Assembly (NCBI GenBank): GCA_900696575.1
Contig: CAADHD010000025.1
Span: forward strand, 261,166-325,165
Source of the DNA: an uncultured Bacteroidota bacterium
GTDB lineage: Bacteria > Bacteroidota > Bacteroidia > AKYH767-A > OLB10
DNA: 64,000 nt
Reading direction: 5' to 3'
Shown here: piece by piece, positions 1 through 10,041 of the stretch
Position numbering within the stretch: the first letter of the stretch is position 1
Layout of the letters: each line of letters opens with the position of its first letter
Made by a program: the position numbers and the translations under genes
Notes under the pieces: generated by a model
The model's database searches: none
The model's input: only the letters and a program-made list of their open reading frames with translations
Told to the model about the DNA's origin: nothing

Positions 1-669
1 GTAATTGATGTACTGCGTGCCACTTCTTCTATTTGCATAGCTTTTCATCACGGAGTAAACAGCATCATACCGGTATCAGAAGTGGAAGAAGCTTATGAAT
101 ACAAGCAGAAGGGTTACCTTGTTGCGGTTGAACGTCAGGGAAGCAAGGTTGAAGGTTTTGATTTCGGCAACTCGCCTTATGATTTCATGAATCCTCAATT
201 GAAGGGAAAAGATGTTGTCTTAACCACTACCAATGGAACTCATGCGATACAGACGGCAAAAAATTCTTTTAAGGTGGTGATAGGCTCGTTTCTCAATCTT
301 GACATGCTTTGCCGGTGGCTTAGCTTACAAAATAGAAATGTAATAGCCCTTTGTGCCGGATGGAAAAACTCCTTCAATCTTGAAGATACCTTACTGGCCG
401 GAGCATTAGTTTTCCGGCTTCGCGAACACTTTGCCTTCAGTTATGGCCGTGATACCTGTATCGCTGCCGAATACCTTTACCTGCTGGCGCGGAAAGACAT
501 GTATCAGTTTTTAAAAGAATCTTCTCACCGTATGAGACTGGAAAAACTCGGGATTGAAAAAGATATTGAATTCTGTCTTATACCGGATACTGCGCCTGTG
601 ATTCCTGTTCTTCACGGTATTTCACTTGTTAATGATGTAGTTGGCATTAACGCTTTATCCACCTCATGA
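1..669 (+). CDS. comB: 2-phosphosulfolactate phosphatase (ComB family), 5' partial
   Basis: The frame is open from base 1, so the gene begins left of the window. The visible 222 residues match the ComB family: the opening VIDVLRATSS stretch, the FGNSP segment, the TTTNGT motif and the LCAGWKN segment are family hallmarks, and only about 10-25 N-terminal residues should be missing. ComB hydrolyses 2-phospho-3-sulfolactate to sulfolactate; in methanogens this feeds coenzyme M synthesis, while in Bacteroidota the physiological role is not settled (a link to sulfonate or sulfonolipid metabolism is only an inference). The stop overlaps the ATG of the next gene (ATGA), so the two are probably co-translated. 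Confidence 0.85.
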   Translation, partial: VIDVLRATSSICIAFHHGVNSIIPVSEVEEAYEYKQKGYLVAVERQGSKVEGFDFGNSPYDFMNPQLKGKDVVLTTTNGTHAIQTAKNSFKVVIGSFLNLDMLCRWLSLQNRNVIALCAGWKNSFNLEDTLLAGALVFRLREHFAFSYGRDTCIAAEYLYLLARKDMYQFLKESSHRMRLEKLGIEKDIEFCLIPDTAPVIPVLHGISLVNDVVGINALSTS

Positions 670-1640
670 AACGACCCATTGCTGTTGTTTTCTTGATACT
701 TCTACCCTCATCATGGCTGATTTTTGCCTGGGGATTTTTTGCGCATAAAAAAATCAATCATTTAGCTGTTTTCACTTTGCCGCCCGGTATGTTTGGTTTT
801 TACAAAGAGCATATTGTTTTCTTATCAGAACATGCCGTTGATCCTGATAAACGCAGGTATGCCATTGCCGATGAAGCCGCACGCCATTACATTGACCTTG
901 ATCATTATGGTGAAAATCCGTTTGAGGTTTTTCCATTGACCTGGAAGCAGGCCGTTGAAAAATTTTCGGAAGACACATTAATGTCTTACGGCATTGTTCC
1001 CTGGTGGGTACTGGTGATGCATGGCCGGCTAACCGATGCTTTCAAAGCGCGAAATGCCAATGCCATACTCCGGTTGAGCGCAGACATTGGACATTATATT
1101 GCCGATGCCCATGTGCCATTGCATTGCACCAAAAATTACAACGGACAATTAACCAACCAGCATGGTATTCATGCGTTTTGGGAATCGCGGTTGCCGGAGC
1201 TCTTTAATCAGGATTATGATTTTTTTACCGGTAAAGCACAGATTCTTGAAAATCCTTATCGTGAAATCTGGCGGGTAGTTTATCAAAGCTATATGGCAAA
1301 AGACTCTGTTCTTTCTTTTGAAGCTGAACTCAATAATCAGCTCTCTGCAGACAGAAAATATGTTTACGAACAGCGCGGGGCTTCCACTTTGCGTACCTAT
1401 TCACGCGAATATTCCGAAGCCTATCATAACCTCTTAGCCGGCCAAGTGGAAAGACGAATGCGTGAAGCCATAATGTGCATCGGAAGTTTCTGGCTTACTG
1501 CATGGCATGCAGCCGGCCAGCCCGACTTAAGCAACCTGAAACTTAATCTGACTGAGGAAGAAAAAAAACAACTTGAAGAAGAAGACCGGATGTGGCGCAC
1601 CGGTAAAGTAAAAAATGACAAAGGACATTCCGATCATTGA
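666..1640 (+). CDS. S1/P1-nuclease / zinc phospholipase C-like secreted protein
   Basis: A 324-residue protein with an N-terminal hydrophobic segment (residues 5-21) directly followed by WGFFAHKKIN. In S1/P1 nucleases and zinc phospholipase C the mature N-terminal Trp and nearby His bind zinc, and here W22 and H27 occupy those places. A second metal-binding block, HYIADAHVPLHC with HGIHAFWE, lies at about residues 142-175, which fits the trinuclear zinc site of this superfamily. It is probably an exported metal-dependent phosphoesterase; nuclease versus phospholipase activity cannot be decided from sequence. The C-terminus is charged and lysine-rich with no sorting domain. The start overlaps the stop of the upstream comB gene by 4 bases. 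Confidence 0.75.
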   Translation: MKRPIAVVFLILLPSSWLIFAWGFFAHKKINHLAVFTLPPGMFGFYKEHIVFLSEHAVDPDKRRYAIADEAARHYIDLDHYGENPFEVFPLTWKQAVEKFSEDTLMSYGIVPWWVLVMHGRLTDAFKARNANAILRLSADIGHYIADAHVPLHCTKNYNGQLTNQHGIHAFWESRLPELFNQDYDFFTGKAQILENPYREIWRVVYQSYMAKDSVLSFEAELNNQLSADRKYVYEQRGASTLRTYSREYSEAYHNLLAGQVERRMREAIMCIGSFWLTAWHAAGQPDLSNLKLNLTEEEKKQLEEEDRMWRTGKVKNDKGHSDH

Positions 1641-1711
1641 ATATTTTTTCAGCGTTAATTGCGTTGCTAAAAATTAAATCATCCCGTCATCATTCCTTCA
1701 AATCACCATTT

Positions 1712-1719
1712 TACTTTTG
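1712..1719 (+). promoter_or_regulatory. Bacteroidota -7 box (TACTTTTG)
   Basis: A perfect match to TAnnTTTG ends 4 bases before the ATG at 1724. It supports that ATG over the upstream in-frame ATG at 1637 and predicts a very short leader. No TTG -33 element is seen at the usual distance. Confidence 0.45.
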
Positions 1720-1723
1720 TTGC

Positions 1724-2986
1724 ATGAATAAAATTTTTCTGACCATCATTTTACTGATTTCATTCAGCCTGAAATCACAATCAGCTTACCTCCTGATACC
1801 AATGGATGAAACGCAAAAGAATCATCTGAAATCGTACGGAATTGCTTTCTGGTCATTGCAAAGAGAAGTAACCGTTGAATGGTTGCTCAATTACCGTGGA
1901 GGAAGTTTTATGATTATTCAGAATTCTGCCATTGAAAAGGAATGCATGATCCGCGGAGTTTCTTATACCGTAATTGCCAACAGTCAGGCCGATGCCATCC
2001 GCCTGGAGATAAGCGATCCGCAGGTGAACATGGAAGTGATGAAACTGGAGAAGGCTCCCAAAATAGCCGTGTATTCTCCTAAGGATAAACGGCCGTGGGA
2101 TGATGCCGTTACCTTAGCGCTTACTTATGCCGAAATTCCTTACGATGTAGTGTATGACGAGGAAATCATTATTGGCAAACTACCGCTGTACGATTGGCTG
2201 CATCTGCATCATGAAGACTTTACAGGCCAATATGGTAAGTTTTACCGGATGTATAACCAGGCGCCCTGGTATCAGGAACAGGTACGAAGCAGTGAAGCAA
2301 TGGCCAGAAGGTTAGGCTTCAATAAAGTTTCTCAGTTGAAATTAGGCGTTGCGCAGAAGATAAAAGAATTTACAGCCGGTGGCGGTTATCTGTTTACCAT
2401 GTGCAGCGGTACCGATTCGTATGATATTGCCCTCTCAGCCGAAGGCCTTGACATTTGCGAACACATGTATGATGGTGATGGAACTACTCCCAATTACAAC
2501 AGCAAACTTGATTTTGCCAAAACTTTCGCATTCGAAAATTACTCGCTGATTACTGATCCGCTCGAATATGAATTTTCGAACATTGATATTTATCCTCAGC
2601 AGCGGGGCATCAGAAGGGAAGAAGATGTGTTTACATTATTTGAATTTTCTGCCAAATGGGATCCTGTTCCCAGTATGTTATGCCAGAATCATGAGCAGGT
2701 AATCAAAGGCTTTATGGGGCAGACAACAGGATTTGACAGCCGGTTTGTTAAAAAGGATGTCATTGTGATGGGAGAAAACAAAGCCGGCAATTTTGCCAAG
2801 TACATTCATGGCGATTATGGAAAAGGCACATGGACGTTTTACGGAGGCCACGATCCGGAAGATTATCAGCACATGGTGGGCGATCCACCAACCGATTTGA
2901 ATTTACATCCAAACTCTCCGGGTTACAGGTTAATTCTTAACAATGTGCTTTTTCCGGCTGCAAAAAAAATAAAACAGAAAACCTGA
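1724..2986 (+). CDS. Secreted GATase1/ThuA-like protein (family often labelled asparagine synthetase B)
   Basis: I start the protein at the ATG at 1724 (420 residues), because MNKIFLTIILLISFSLKSQS is a clear signal peptide and a -7 box sits just upstream; an in-frame ATG at 1637 would put 29 unlikely residues ahead of it. The protein closely resembles a conserved Bacteroidota family whose members begin with LLIPMDE.QKNHLK and carry LLNYRGGSF. Public annotation often calls it asparagine synthetase B, but neither the N-terminal catalytic Cys nor the ATP-pyrophosphatase motif of AsnB is present. What is visible is a GGGYLFTMCSGTD segment that resembles a nucleophile elbow of class I amidotransferase-like folds and a late GKGTWTFYGGHDPE segment resembling ThuA-like proteins. 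Function unknown. It converges tail to tail with the next gene, 15 bases apart. Confidence 0.8.
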   Translation: MNKIFLTIILLISFSLKSQSAYLLIPMDETQKNHLKSYGIAFWSLQREVTVEWLLNYRGGSFMIIQNSAIEKECMIRGVSYTVIANSQADAIRLEISDPQVNMEVMKLEKAPKIAVYSPKDKRPWDDAVTLALTYAEIPYDVVYDEEIIIGKLPLYDWLHLHHEDFTGQYGKFYRMYNQAPWYQEQVRSSEAMARRLGFNKVSQLKLGVAQKIKEFTAGGGYLFTMCSGTDSYDIALSAEGLDICEHMYDGDGTTPNYNSKLDFAKTFAFENYSLITDPLEYEFSNIDIYPQQRGIRREEDVFTLFEFSAKWDPVPSMLCQNHEQVIKGFMGQTTGFDSRFVKKDVIVMGENKAGNFAKYIHGDYGKGTWTFYGGHDPEDYQHMVGDPPTDLNLHPNSPGYRLILNNVLFPAAKKIKQKT

Positions 2987-3001
2987 GCTGTTGCTTAGTC
3001 A

Positions 3002-6000
3002 TTACTGAATTACCGTTTTGGCAACAGCAATTTCATTGTTGCAACGAACCGTAGCAGTATAAAAACCCGCTGCGAATTCATCAGTGATTATTACGCTGTT
3101 AATTCCGGCTTGCAATTCCATTTTTTCCCATTTAACCTTTTTACCGGTTGCATCCGCTATTTCAATAGTTGCGTTTCCTGAAGTTTCAGAATTAATATGC
3201 AGGCTTAACGAGCTTGATGAGATTACCTGCTGAATTGAAAGCACCGGTTTTGAATTACAAGCTGCTGATTGAACCTCTCCTACACGCGATGGCTGGCCGT
3301 TGAAATCTGTTTGCGAAAGACGGTAGATGGCAGATTTACCTTTTACTGTTTCGTCATCTACAAAAGAATAATAAGATGTTGCTGATGTTGTTCCTGCTCC
3401 TTTAACTTTAGCCAGTTCATTGAAAATTCTGCCATCAGTGGATTTTTCAATAAAGAAATAATCATTGTTCAGCTCTGATTGAGTAACCCATTGAAGTGAA
3501 ACTTTGCGATCGATGCAAACAGTTTTTATATATGCAAGCTGAACCGGCAAAGGAGAGGTGCTGCTGGATAATGTCCACCAGGTTCCAAGCCCGCTGATGC
3601 CGCTGGCCAACGTGGAGGTGGAAGTAGGATTAGACTGCACACCCTGAGCAGGTTCCCAACCATTGTTGGCAGGCGTCCACCGCTGAGCGCGAGGGTTTGT
3701 AATGGTACCCGATTCGGCACTCGTAGCTTCAAAGGTAATATCGGCAACAGCGGTACCGGAAACATCAACCCGCCAGAAACGGTCAACTGTATTTGCGCTG
3801 TTATCGGCACCCGTTAAATCATTTACATGCAGAACACCGGCAGGATAAACCACATTGCTTGGCAGTGTATGATATGTTGCTACGCTCAGAGTGCCGGTAA
3901 TGCCTGAAGTAGGCGAAAAGGTAAACGGTATGTAGTTAGAAGAATTATATCCGAAAGGAATAATATGGGTTCCGCCTGCAAAAGGAATATTCCAGCGGAG
4001 TAATCCGCTTCCGTCTTCTGTTTCGCTGCGGATATAACCTGTGTTTCTGCTGACGTTTGCATAATCTTCAATAATGACCGGTCTTCCGCCTCCGTTGGAT
4101 GGATTGTGATCGGTGTCTAAATTCAACTCCCCTCTTTCAAGTTGAAGCGTAGTTCTAACATAAACTTCGTTGGCTGCTTCCGGAGAAACCCAGGAAGCAT
4201 CTAATGTACCCTGGTGATTAATTTCTAAAATGCCGTATTTATGATTGTTGGTAGCGGCAATGCCATTCGGAATTCCGGTTACGGTCTGATTGGCTGTTCC
4301 GCAGTATTCAACAATGCTCAATGGATCAAGGTAATAATCCATCCGGTTCAATCCTGAAATCATAGAGTTAATGCAGGATGCAGTGGCTGTACCAGAATAC
4401 AAACCTCCGGTATGGGCAGTCCTCAGCCTGGAATCCTGATTAAGCTGAATACAGGCATAATAATTTGCCTGCTGACGTGCCAAAATCTGCCTTGTTCCAA
4501 GGCTTAAGATACCATCCATTTCAAAAGTTGTATGGGTGTTTCGGTCAGAAGAAGCATGAGACGCGATTTGAAGTGGCTGAGTTGAAAATTCGGCATCCAG
4601 TACACACTCACCGGATACAAAAATCTTTACTTGCCTTATATCATGGTTAGTTGAAGAGCGGTTATAGGTCGTGGTTCCTGTACGGTTAAACCAGATATTA
4701 CCGAATTTGGTATATGTGGTAAGATGATTGGCATGACTGATTATGCCGGTACCCCCGACAGAGAAAGTGGTTCCGTAAATGTACAAGTAGTTTTCCGGAT
4801 TCTCTTCACCCTGATAAGCATCGAAGCTTATGGTTCCACCGGTCTGATTGAAGTTACCCATTAAGGTTACCTGCACTGAGTCTGCTGTAACTGCATTTCT
4901 GGCGTGGAAATTAAAAGTACCTCCTGATTGTGTGTAGTTGCCGCTGATAATAAAATCGGTTTTACCGGTATTCCATTTTGCATTAACAGTACCACCGGTT
5001 ATGGAAACATTTCCGTTAACTGATACGGCAGCATTGCCTCCAACTGTTGAGCAATACAGATTACCTGCTGTAACAGTAAGATTATTCATGATGCTGAGTG
5101 TAACATCATGATTATTGCCATAAGGTGTTGTTGTACCTGCAATAAAAACATCGGAGGCAGCCAAAGTCATGCTGCCGGATATTCCGATAAACTCATTGCC
5201 CGAAGAAGCACTGCTAAGAAAATAAGCCGTAGTGTTAGAGCCCGATGTCATAAAATTACCTCCTATGGTAAGCATAAGGCCGGCATTATTGATTCCCGCC
5301 TGGTTTATTAAAACAACCCTGTTAACACTAGAAGTAAACCTGATATCAAAATCGCCAAGGCAATTAATCACCACATTTCTGCCATCGGTAACATTACTAT
5401 TATGAAAATAAAAACTGCCACCATTGTAATTAAATGAGCCAATAGTGCAAACGGCTGTTCCGTAATTGCCGGAAGTGGTGTTGTTGGTGCCGTAAAAAGT
5501 GCCATTGTTCATGGCCATAGATTGGGCAACATTCAAGGAAATACTTCCTAAACCGGCTGTCTGATAAAACAACCCTGAGCTAATGGTAAAATTTCTTCCT
5601 GCTGAAAGATTTACATCAGCACTTGAAGTGGTGTTATACTGTCCGTAAACAATTGAACTTGTAGAACTGATCAGTATATCTCTTCCAACGGAGATGTTTG
5701 CAAGTCCGCTACTGTTAACCATGCGGAACGAGCCGCGAACAACAGTAAGATCATTGGTAACATTCAATTGCAATGTTCCTGTGCTTGAAGGGCTGTTGAT
5801 AAAATAAAACACACTGCCAATTCCGTTCATGTAAAAGTTTCCGTTAATATTCACCACAACACTTCCTGTCGGATTAGCACCACCATTGATCTCATTACGG
5901 GCGCCACCGGTAACGTTCAAATTCGTAGTAGAGAAAGAAACACTGCCCGAACCGGTCTCATTAAGACGGAAATAATTCGGGTTTCCTGAGATGTTGGTAT

Positions 6001-7318
6001 TGCCGGTTACCGTAAGAGATACAGGCCCGTCCATTACACGGTTAAACCCAATCCTGCCACCGCTTACATTCAGATCGCCATTCACCTGAATGATGCTGGA
6101 GCCGGTTTCGGCACCTGTAGTTCCAATCTGAGCATTAAAATCATGAGACAAATTAAGGTTCCCATTAACCGTCCAGTTCAATACTCCATGGGAACGAAAC
6201 ATAATGGTGGTTGCAGTGGTTGAAACGCTGTTATCCGTAAAGTTTCCGGTTACAAGAGTCAGGTTTCTGTTTGCCCCGCGCTGAAAAACAATACTGCCGG
6301 TACCATTTATAATCACATCATTCAAAGTAAGACTTGTGGTCATTCCCGTACCATTATCCATATTGACTGAACCGGATGAAACCGTAAAAGTTCCCTTAAT
6401 TCGTGCTGGAGAAAACAATCCGTTTTGATTCCAGTTAGCTAAGGATGCATTGATAGTGATATTCCCAAAATCGCTGCTGACTCCCGTAGCCAGAGGTGAA
6501 TTGCTGTTGAACCAGTTATTCACAATAATATTGGAGGCGGCATTAAAATTTTCAGTGCCGGCAAAAATGGTTGTCGAAGCAGCGCTAAGATTTGCATGTG
6601 TATAAGTGGAACCTGAGTTCATTAGGAAAGTTCCGGTAACGGTAACCGGGTTGGAAGCGATCAGATTTCCGGTTGAATTGATAGTGAGGTTGTTTGCATA
6701 ACCTGAAACATCGGCTGTAACAGTATGATTAATGACAATGTCTGAAGCACAGGAAGGAGGCACAACACCGCCTGACCAGGTTGCTGCCGATGACCAGTTT
6801 CCGTTGGCAATAGAAGTAAAGGTTACTCCTCCTGCATCAGAAGTTAATGTTCCGTGATTAACTCCTGCTCCGGGATCATTGCCTGCAATTACTGCTGTTC
6901 CGCCAGCCAAGGTTCTCAGCAACTGGCCGGAAGCCATGGTGGTAAGTCCCCGCATCTGAAGATTGCTGATATAAAGATTATCCAGACGGTTTGTTCCGCT
7001 AACTGATAGCGTTACCGTTACCGTAGTGGAAGTTACAGCTACAGAAGCAAAGGTGATATTTCTTCCGGCAGTGTAGCTCACAGTACCCACACCCGGATTA
7101 AATTCAAAGTTTACCGGTGCAGTAAGTATCAAGGTAACATTGGTTTGGGGAGAGGCAAAGTCTGTCATGGCACTTTCGGCAACAGTAATTGTTCCGATGT
7201 TGCTGAAAGCTCCGGGGGAGACCTGAAGGCAGGTTCCGTTCGCTGCCGGTGTAACAGTAACATTTGCTGCTGAAATACCGGGTAACAATGGGAGAAACCA
7301 TAAGAAGAACTTTTTCAT
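3002..7318 (-). CDS. Giant beta-rich T9SS cargo protein (adhesin-like)
   Basis: Taking the ATG at 7318 gives 1438 residues that begin with a signal peptide (MKKFFLWFLPLLPGISAA); the ATG at 7378 would add 20 residues in front of it. Residues from about 190 to 900 consist of many degenerate repeats of the type V-x-G-[ND]-[FLN]-x-[VI]-[ST]-x-G, rich in Gly, Asn, Ser and Thr, the signature of a right-handed parallel beta-helix or beta-solenoid. The last 80 residues, including a GFYTATV motif and a terminal KTVIQ, form a type A sorting domain, so export by T9SS and anchoring or release at the cell surface is expected. A fibronectin-like segment (LQWVTQSELNNDYFFIEKS) precedes it, as is usual in such cargo. 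The ligand is unknown; adhesion is inferred. Confidence 0.8.
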   Translation of the reverse strand: MKKFFLWFLPLLPGISAANVTVTPAANGTCLQVSPGAFSNIGTITVAESAMTDFASPQTNVTLILTAPVNFEFNPGVGTVSYTAGRNITFASVAVTSTTVTVTLSVSGTNRLDNLYISNLQMRGLTTMASGQLLRTLAGGTAVIAGNDPGAGVNHGTLTSDAGGVTFTSIANGNWSSAATWSGGVVPPSCASDIVINHTVTADVSGYANNLTINSTGNLIASNPVTVTGTFLMNSGSTYTHANLSAASTTIFAGTENFNAASNIIVNNWFNSNSPLATGVSSDFGNITINASLANWNQNGLFSPARIKGTFTVSSGSVNMDNGTGMTTSLTLNDVIINGTGSIVFQRGANRNLTLVTGNFTDNSVSTTATTIMFRSHGVLNWTVNGNLNLSHDFNAQIGTTGAETGSSIIQVNGDLNVSGGRIGFNRVMDGPVSLTVTGNTNISGNPNYFRLNETGSGSVSFSTTNLNVTGGARNEINGGANPTGSVVVNINGNFYMNGIGSVFYFINSPSSTGTLQLNVTNDLTVVRGSFRMVNSSGLANISVGRDILISSTSSIVYGQYNTTSSADVNLSAGRNFTISSGLFYQTAGLGSISLNVAQSMAMNNGTFYGTNNTTSGNYGTAVCTIGSFNYNGGSFYFHNSNVTDGRNVVINCLGDFDIRFTSSVNRVVLINQAGINNAGLMLTIGGNFMTSGSNTTAYFLSSASSGNEFIGISGSMTLAASDVFIAGTTTPYGNNHDVTLSIMNNLTVTAGNLYCSTVGGNAAVSVNGNVSITGGTVNAKWNTGKTDFIISGNYTQSGGTFNFHARNAVTADSVQVTLMGNFNQTGGTISFDAYQGEENPENYLYIYGTTFSVGGTGIISHANHLTTYTKFGNIWFNRTGTTTYNRSSTNHDIRQVKIFVSGECVLDAEFSTQPLQIASHASSDRNTHTTFEMDGILSLGTRQILARQQANYYACIQLNQDSRLRTAHTGGLYSGTATASCINSMISGLNRMDYYLDPLSIVEYCGTANQTVTGIPNGIAATNNHKYGILEINHQGTLDASWVSPEAANEVYVRTTLQLERGELNLDTDHNPSNGGGRPVIIEDYANVSRNTGYIRSETEDGSGLLRWNIPFAGGTHIIPFGYNSSNYIPFTFSPTSGITGTLSVATYHTLPSNVVYPAGVLHVNDLTGADNSANTVDRFWRVDVSGTAVADITFEATSAESGTITNPRAQRWTPANNGWEPAQGVQSNPTSTSTLASGISGLGTWWTLSSSTSPLPVQLAYIKTVCIDRKVSLQWVTQSELNNDYFFIEKSTDGRIFNELAKVKGAGTTSATSYYSFVDDETVKGKSAIYRLSQTDFNGQPSRVGEVQSAACNSKPVLSIQQVISSSSLSLHINSETSGNATIEIADATGKKVKWEKMELQAGINSVIITDEFAAGFYTATVRCNNEIAVAKTVIQ

Positions 7319-7489
7319 AACAGTGGTTATATTGTTTTTAAAAACTGAATGTTTTGCAACAGGTAGTTGTGGCTCCATAGCAGATTATTTGTTTGTGAAG
7401 ATTGAAACGATCAATAATCCGTAAGGCTGCATGGCTTGACCATTTACCTTGCTTCTGTAAGATTCAGGAAGTTCTGTTAAGAAAACGCT

Positions 7490-9202
7490 TCAGTGCATAA
7501 CGCCTGTGAACCAATGTTGAAATGCAGTTTCCTGATCAGGAGATGGCTCAGGTTTTCTGATGATCATTGCTTTATCAAAATAACGGTTTGACGAACTCAG
7601 TGCAATCTGAACTTCTTTTTTTCGTTTGAATCGCAGAACAGAGAGAATCAGCTTATCCTGTTCTTCGCGAATTTCAACCACCTCATCACCGTGCATCAAC
7701 CCTGAATGGTCTGCAGGAGCACCGGGATAAATACTGCTGATACGGGGATAGGGTGCAGATTGATCTGTTCTGAATCCCGCTCTTCTTTCATGTACCAGTG
7801 AATTAGCTTCAAGCTTTACATCCAATGCAAGATTTTCGAACAATTCCTTCAAAACAGCAAGATAAGAGCTTCTAAACGTCAACATCTGCTCAAAAAATGC
7901 ATGTTCACCATCCCCTGTAACCTCTTTTAACAAATCAATCAATTGTTCCTGCCTGTAGCCGACTTTGGCTTTTCCGAAACGAACATACAACAATCGCACA
8001 AAATCATCTAACGACTTGTGTGGATTATTCTTCCTGATGTACAAATCAAACATTAAAGCTATTAAAGAGCCTTCATCATAAATGGAGGTTTTACGTCCGG
8101 GAACACCGGGTTCATAACCATCAAGCCATGTATCAAAAGAAGATTCAAGCACACTGTAATTATCCTTGCCCGGATTATCTAAATGCTTCTGAAGCCTTGC
8201 TGTAATTTCGGCAAGGTATTCATCAACAGAAAAAAATCCGGAACGGGCAAGAAATAAATCTCCGTAATATGTTGTAATGCCTTCGTACACCCATCCTGAG
8301 GTTGAATAGTTCTCATGGTGGTAGTTATAAGGCATCATTTCAGCCGGACGAATAGTCTTTACATTCCACACATGAAACAATTCATGCGATGCTACTCCTA
8401 TAAGTTCAGGATATAAATTCTCTGTCATTAATTCATCGGCAGGGCCCAAAGCAAGAACAGTGCTTTTCAAATGCTCTACGCCATGATAAAAACGAAAAGG
8501 CAACACAAGAATAAGAAAATGATATTCGCTTACAGGAAAGTCGCCCATGGTATTCAGCTGAACTCTGGTAAATGCGCTGAAATCGGAAATCACTTTTTTC
8601 CGATTAATTTTCTGAACCCCATAAAACCAGAGATGAAAAGTTAAATCGTTTACGGCATAGCTTTCGTGCAGCAAGGATGAAGAAGCAAGAATAGGCGAAT
8701 CAACCAATTCATCGTAATCGGCCGCTGTGAATTCATGGCAGTTTATCCATCTCAGAGAAGTTGCTGTTTTGAATTCTGCAGGAAGGTCAAGAATGATTCT
8801 GCAGGGCAACTGCTCCATTCCTTTAATGCCAATACAACAATGAACTGGGTTCACATAAAAAATATCTTCATCAAGCCAGCAACTACCGGCATCAGGTCTT
8901 ACAGCGAAGTATTCGTATGAAATAACAACTTCAGAATTTTCTTCCGTCTTGATTTTCCACTGGTTTTTGGAAATTTTGTTAAATGACAATTCCATTCCTG
9001 AAGATGAGGTAACCTTAAAATGACGGACATTTTTAGAAAAATTTCCTAACTCATATCTTCCGGGTCGCCACGAGGAAAGAAAGATATCAAGCTCTGCAGC
9101 CTTCACCTCACTAACCGTAACGCTGACTTTAACAAACTGGCCAAAGCTGCCATAGCTAAGCCTGTAAACCAGTTTTTCTGACACACTTGATGAATTCTTC
9201 AT
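7490..9202 (-). CDS. M61 family (glycyl aminopeptidase-like) metallopeptidase with PDZ domain
   Basis: 570 residues. The zinc site is intact: HELFH at residues 273-277 and the third ligand E307 in WVYEG, exactly the M61 arrangement. The N-terminal half is the beta-sandwich domain of the family (SWRPGRYELGNFSKNV), and a PDZ-like domain lies at about 470-540 (ISSIYPGAPADHSGLMHGDEV). M61 enzymes remove N-terminal Gly or Ala residues in the characterised case. No signal peptide is visible, so either it is cytosolic or the true start differs. It lies 25 bases downstream of pyrF and probably ends a prfA-pyrF-M61 operon. Confidence 0.88.
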   Translation of the reverse strand: MKNSSSVSEKLVYRLSYGSFGQFVKVSVTVSEVKAAELDIFLSSWRPGRYELGNFSKNVRHFKVTSSSGMELSFNKISKNQWKIKTEENSEVVISYEYFAVRPDAGSCWLDEDIFYVNPVHCCIGIKGMEQLPCRIILDLPAEFKTATSLRWINCHEFTAADYDELVDSPILASSSLLHESYAVNDLTFHLWFYGVQKINRKKVISDFSAFTRVQLNTMGDFPVSEYHFLILVLPFRFYHGVEHLKSTVLALGPADELMTENLYPELIGVASHELFHVWNVKTIRPAEMMPYNYHHENYSTSGWVYEGITTYYGDLFLARSGFFSVDEYLAEITARLQKHLDNPGKDNYSVLESSFDTWLDGYEPGVPGRKTSIYDEGSLIALMFDLYIRKNNPHKSLDDFVRLLYVRFGKAKVGYRQEQLIDLLKEVTGDGEHAFFEQMLTFRSSYLAVLKELFENLALDVKLEANSLVHERRAGFRTDQSAPYPRISSIYPGAPADHSGLMHGDEVVEIREEQDKLILSVLRFKRKKEVQIALSSSNRYFDKAMIIRKPEPSPDQETAFQHWFTGVMH

Positions 9203-9227
9203 GCTGAAATTTCAACCGCTACATCAT

Positions 9228-10034
9228 TCAGGTTTGAAAAAACGGTTTCATTTCTTCCACTAATTTCAAGGCTTCCTCTCGAGCACGCAAGGCAAAATCT
9301 TTTCCTGAAGATGCATACAAAATGCTTCGTGAAGCATTAATCAATAGACCAAAATCTTTATTCATTCCATAACGACAAACTTCTGCAACAGTGCCTCCCT
9401 GTGCCCCCACACCGGGAACAAGCAGAAAGTGATCAGGAATGATCTTGCGAATATCGTTAAGCATGGATGCTTTTGTAGCTCCGATTACATACATAAGGTT
9501 TCCTGATGATTTCCATTCGATAGATTTTCTGATGACATGTTCAAATAAACTCTGACCGGCTGAATCAAGAAATTGAAAATCGGCAGAGCCGGGATTGGAG
9601 GTCAATGCGAGCAAAATAGTCCATTTATTTTCATAACGGAGAAATGGTTCAACAGAATCAAATCCCATGTATGGCGCCACGGTTACAGCATCAAAATCAT
9701 AAATTTCAAAAAAAGTTTTGGCATACATAGCAGATGTGTTTCCTATATCTCCGCGTTTGGCATCAGCAATGGTAAAAATAGTATCAGGAATTATTTTCAT
9801 CGTTTTACTGAGCGAATTCCAGCCGGAAATTCCGAGGCACTCATAAAAAGCAATGTTGGGTTTAACAGCTACACATAAGTCATGGGTTGCCTCAATGATT
9901 TGTTTGTTGAATTCAAATACCGGGTCATCATAATCAAGCAGGTGCTTCGGAATTTTCTGAACATCGGTATCCAGCCCGATACAAAGTATGGATTTTTTAT
10001 TCCTGATATTTTCAATGAGCCGGTGTCGAGTCAT
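9228..10034 (-). CDS. pyrF: Orotidine 5'-phosphate decarboxylase, type 2
   Basis: 268 residues, the usual size for the type 2 family. The catalytic motif DAKRGDIG is present at about residues 90-97, supplying the Asp-Lys-Asp network, and the C-terminal phosphate-binding segment VPGVGAQGG is intact. It converts OMP to UMP, the last step of de novo pyrimidine synthesis, in the cytosol. It follows prfA by 7 bases and is almost certainly transcribed with it. Other pyrimidine genes (pyrB, pyrR) are at the far right of the window, so the pathway is dispersed. Confidence 0.95.
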   Translation of the reverse strand: MTRHRLIENIRNKKSILCIGLDTDVQKIPKHLLDYDDPVFEFNKQIIEATHDLCVAVKPNIAFYECLGISGWNSLSKTMKIIPDTIFTIADAKRGDIGNTSAMYAKTFFEIYDFDAVTVAPYMGFDSVEPFLRYENKWTILLALTSNPGSADFQFLDSAGQSLFEHVIRKSIEWKSSGNLMYVIGATKASMLNDIRKIIPDHFLLVPGVGAQGGTVAEVCRYGMNKDFGLLINASRSILYASSGKDFALRAREEALKLVEEMKPFFQT

Positions 10035-10041
10035 GGATGTT

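Noticed and set aside
4465..5311. Plus-strand frames of about 60 residues inside the giant T9SS gene
   Set aside because: They are antisense to a long, clearly coding frame with signal peptide and sorting domain, and they show no protein family pattern.
3002..7318. The internal repeats as a CRISPR array or DNA tandem repeat
   Set aside because: The repeats are conserved only as amino-acid patterns, vary in length and have no constant DNA unit or spacers.
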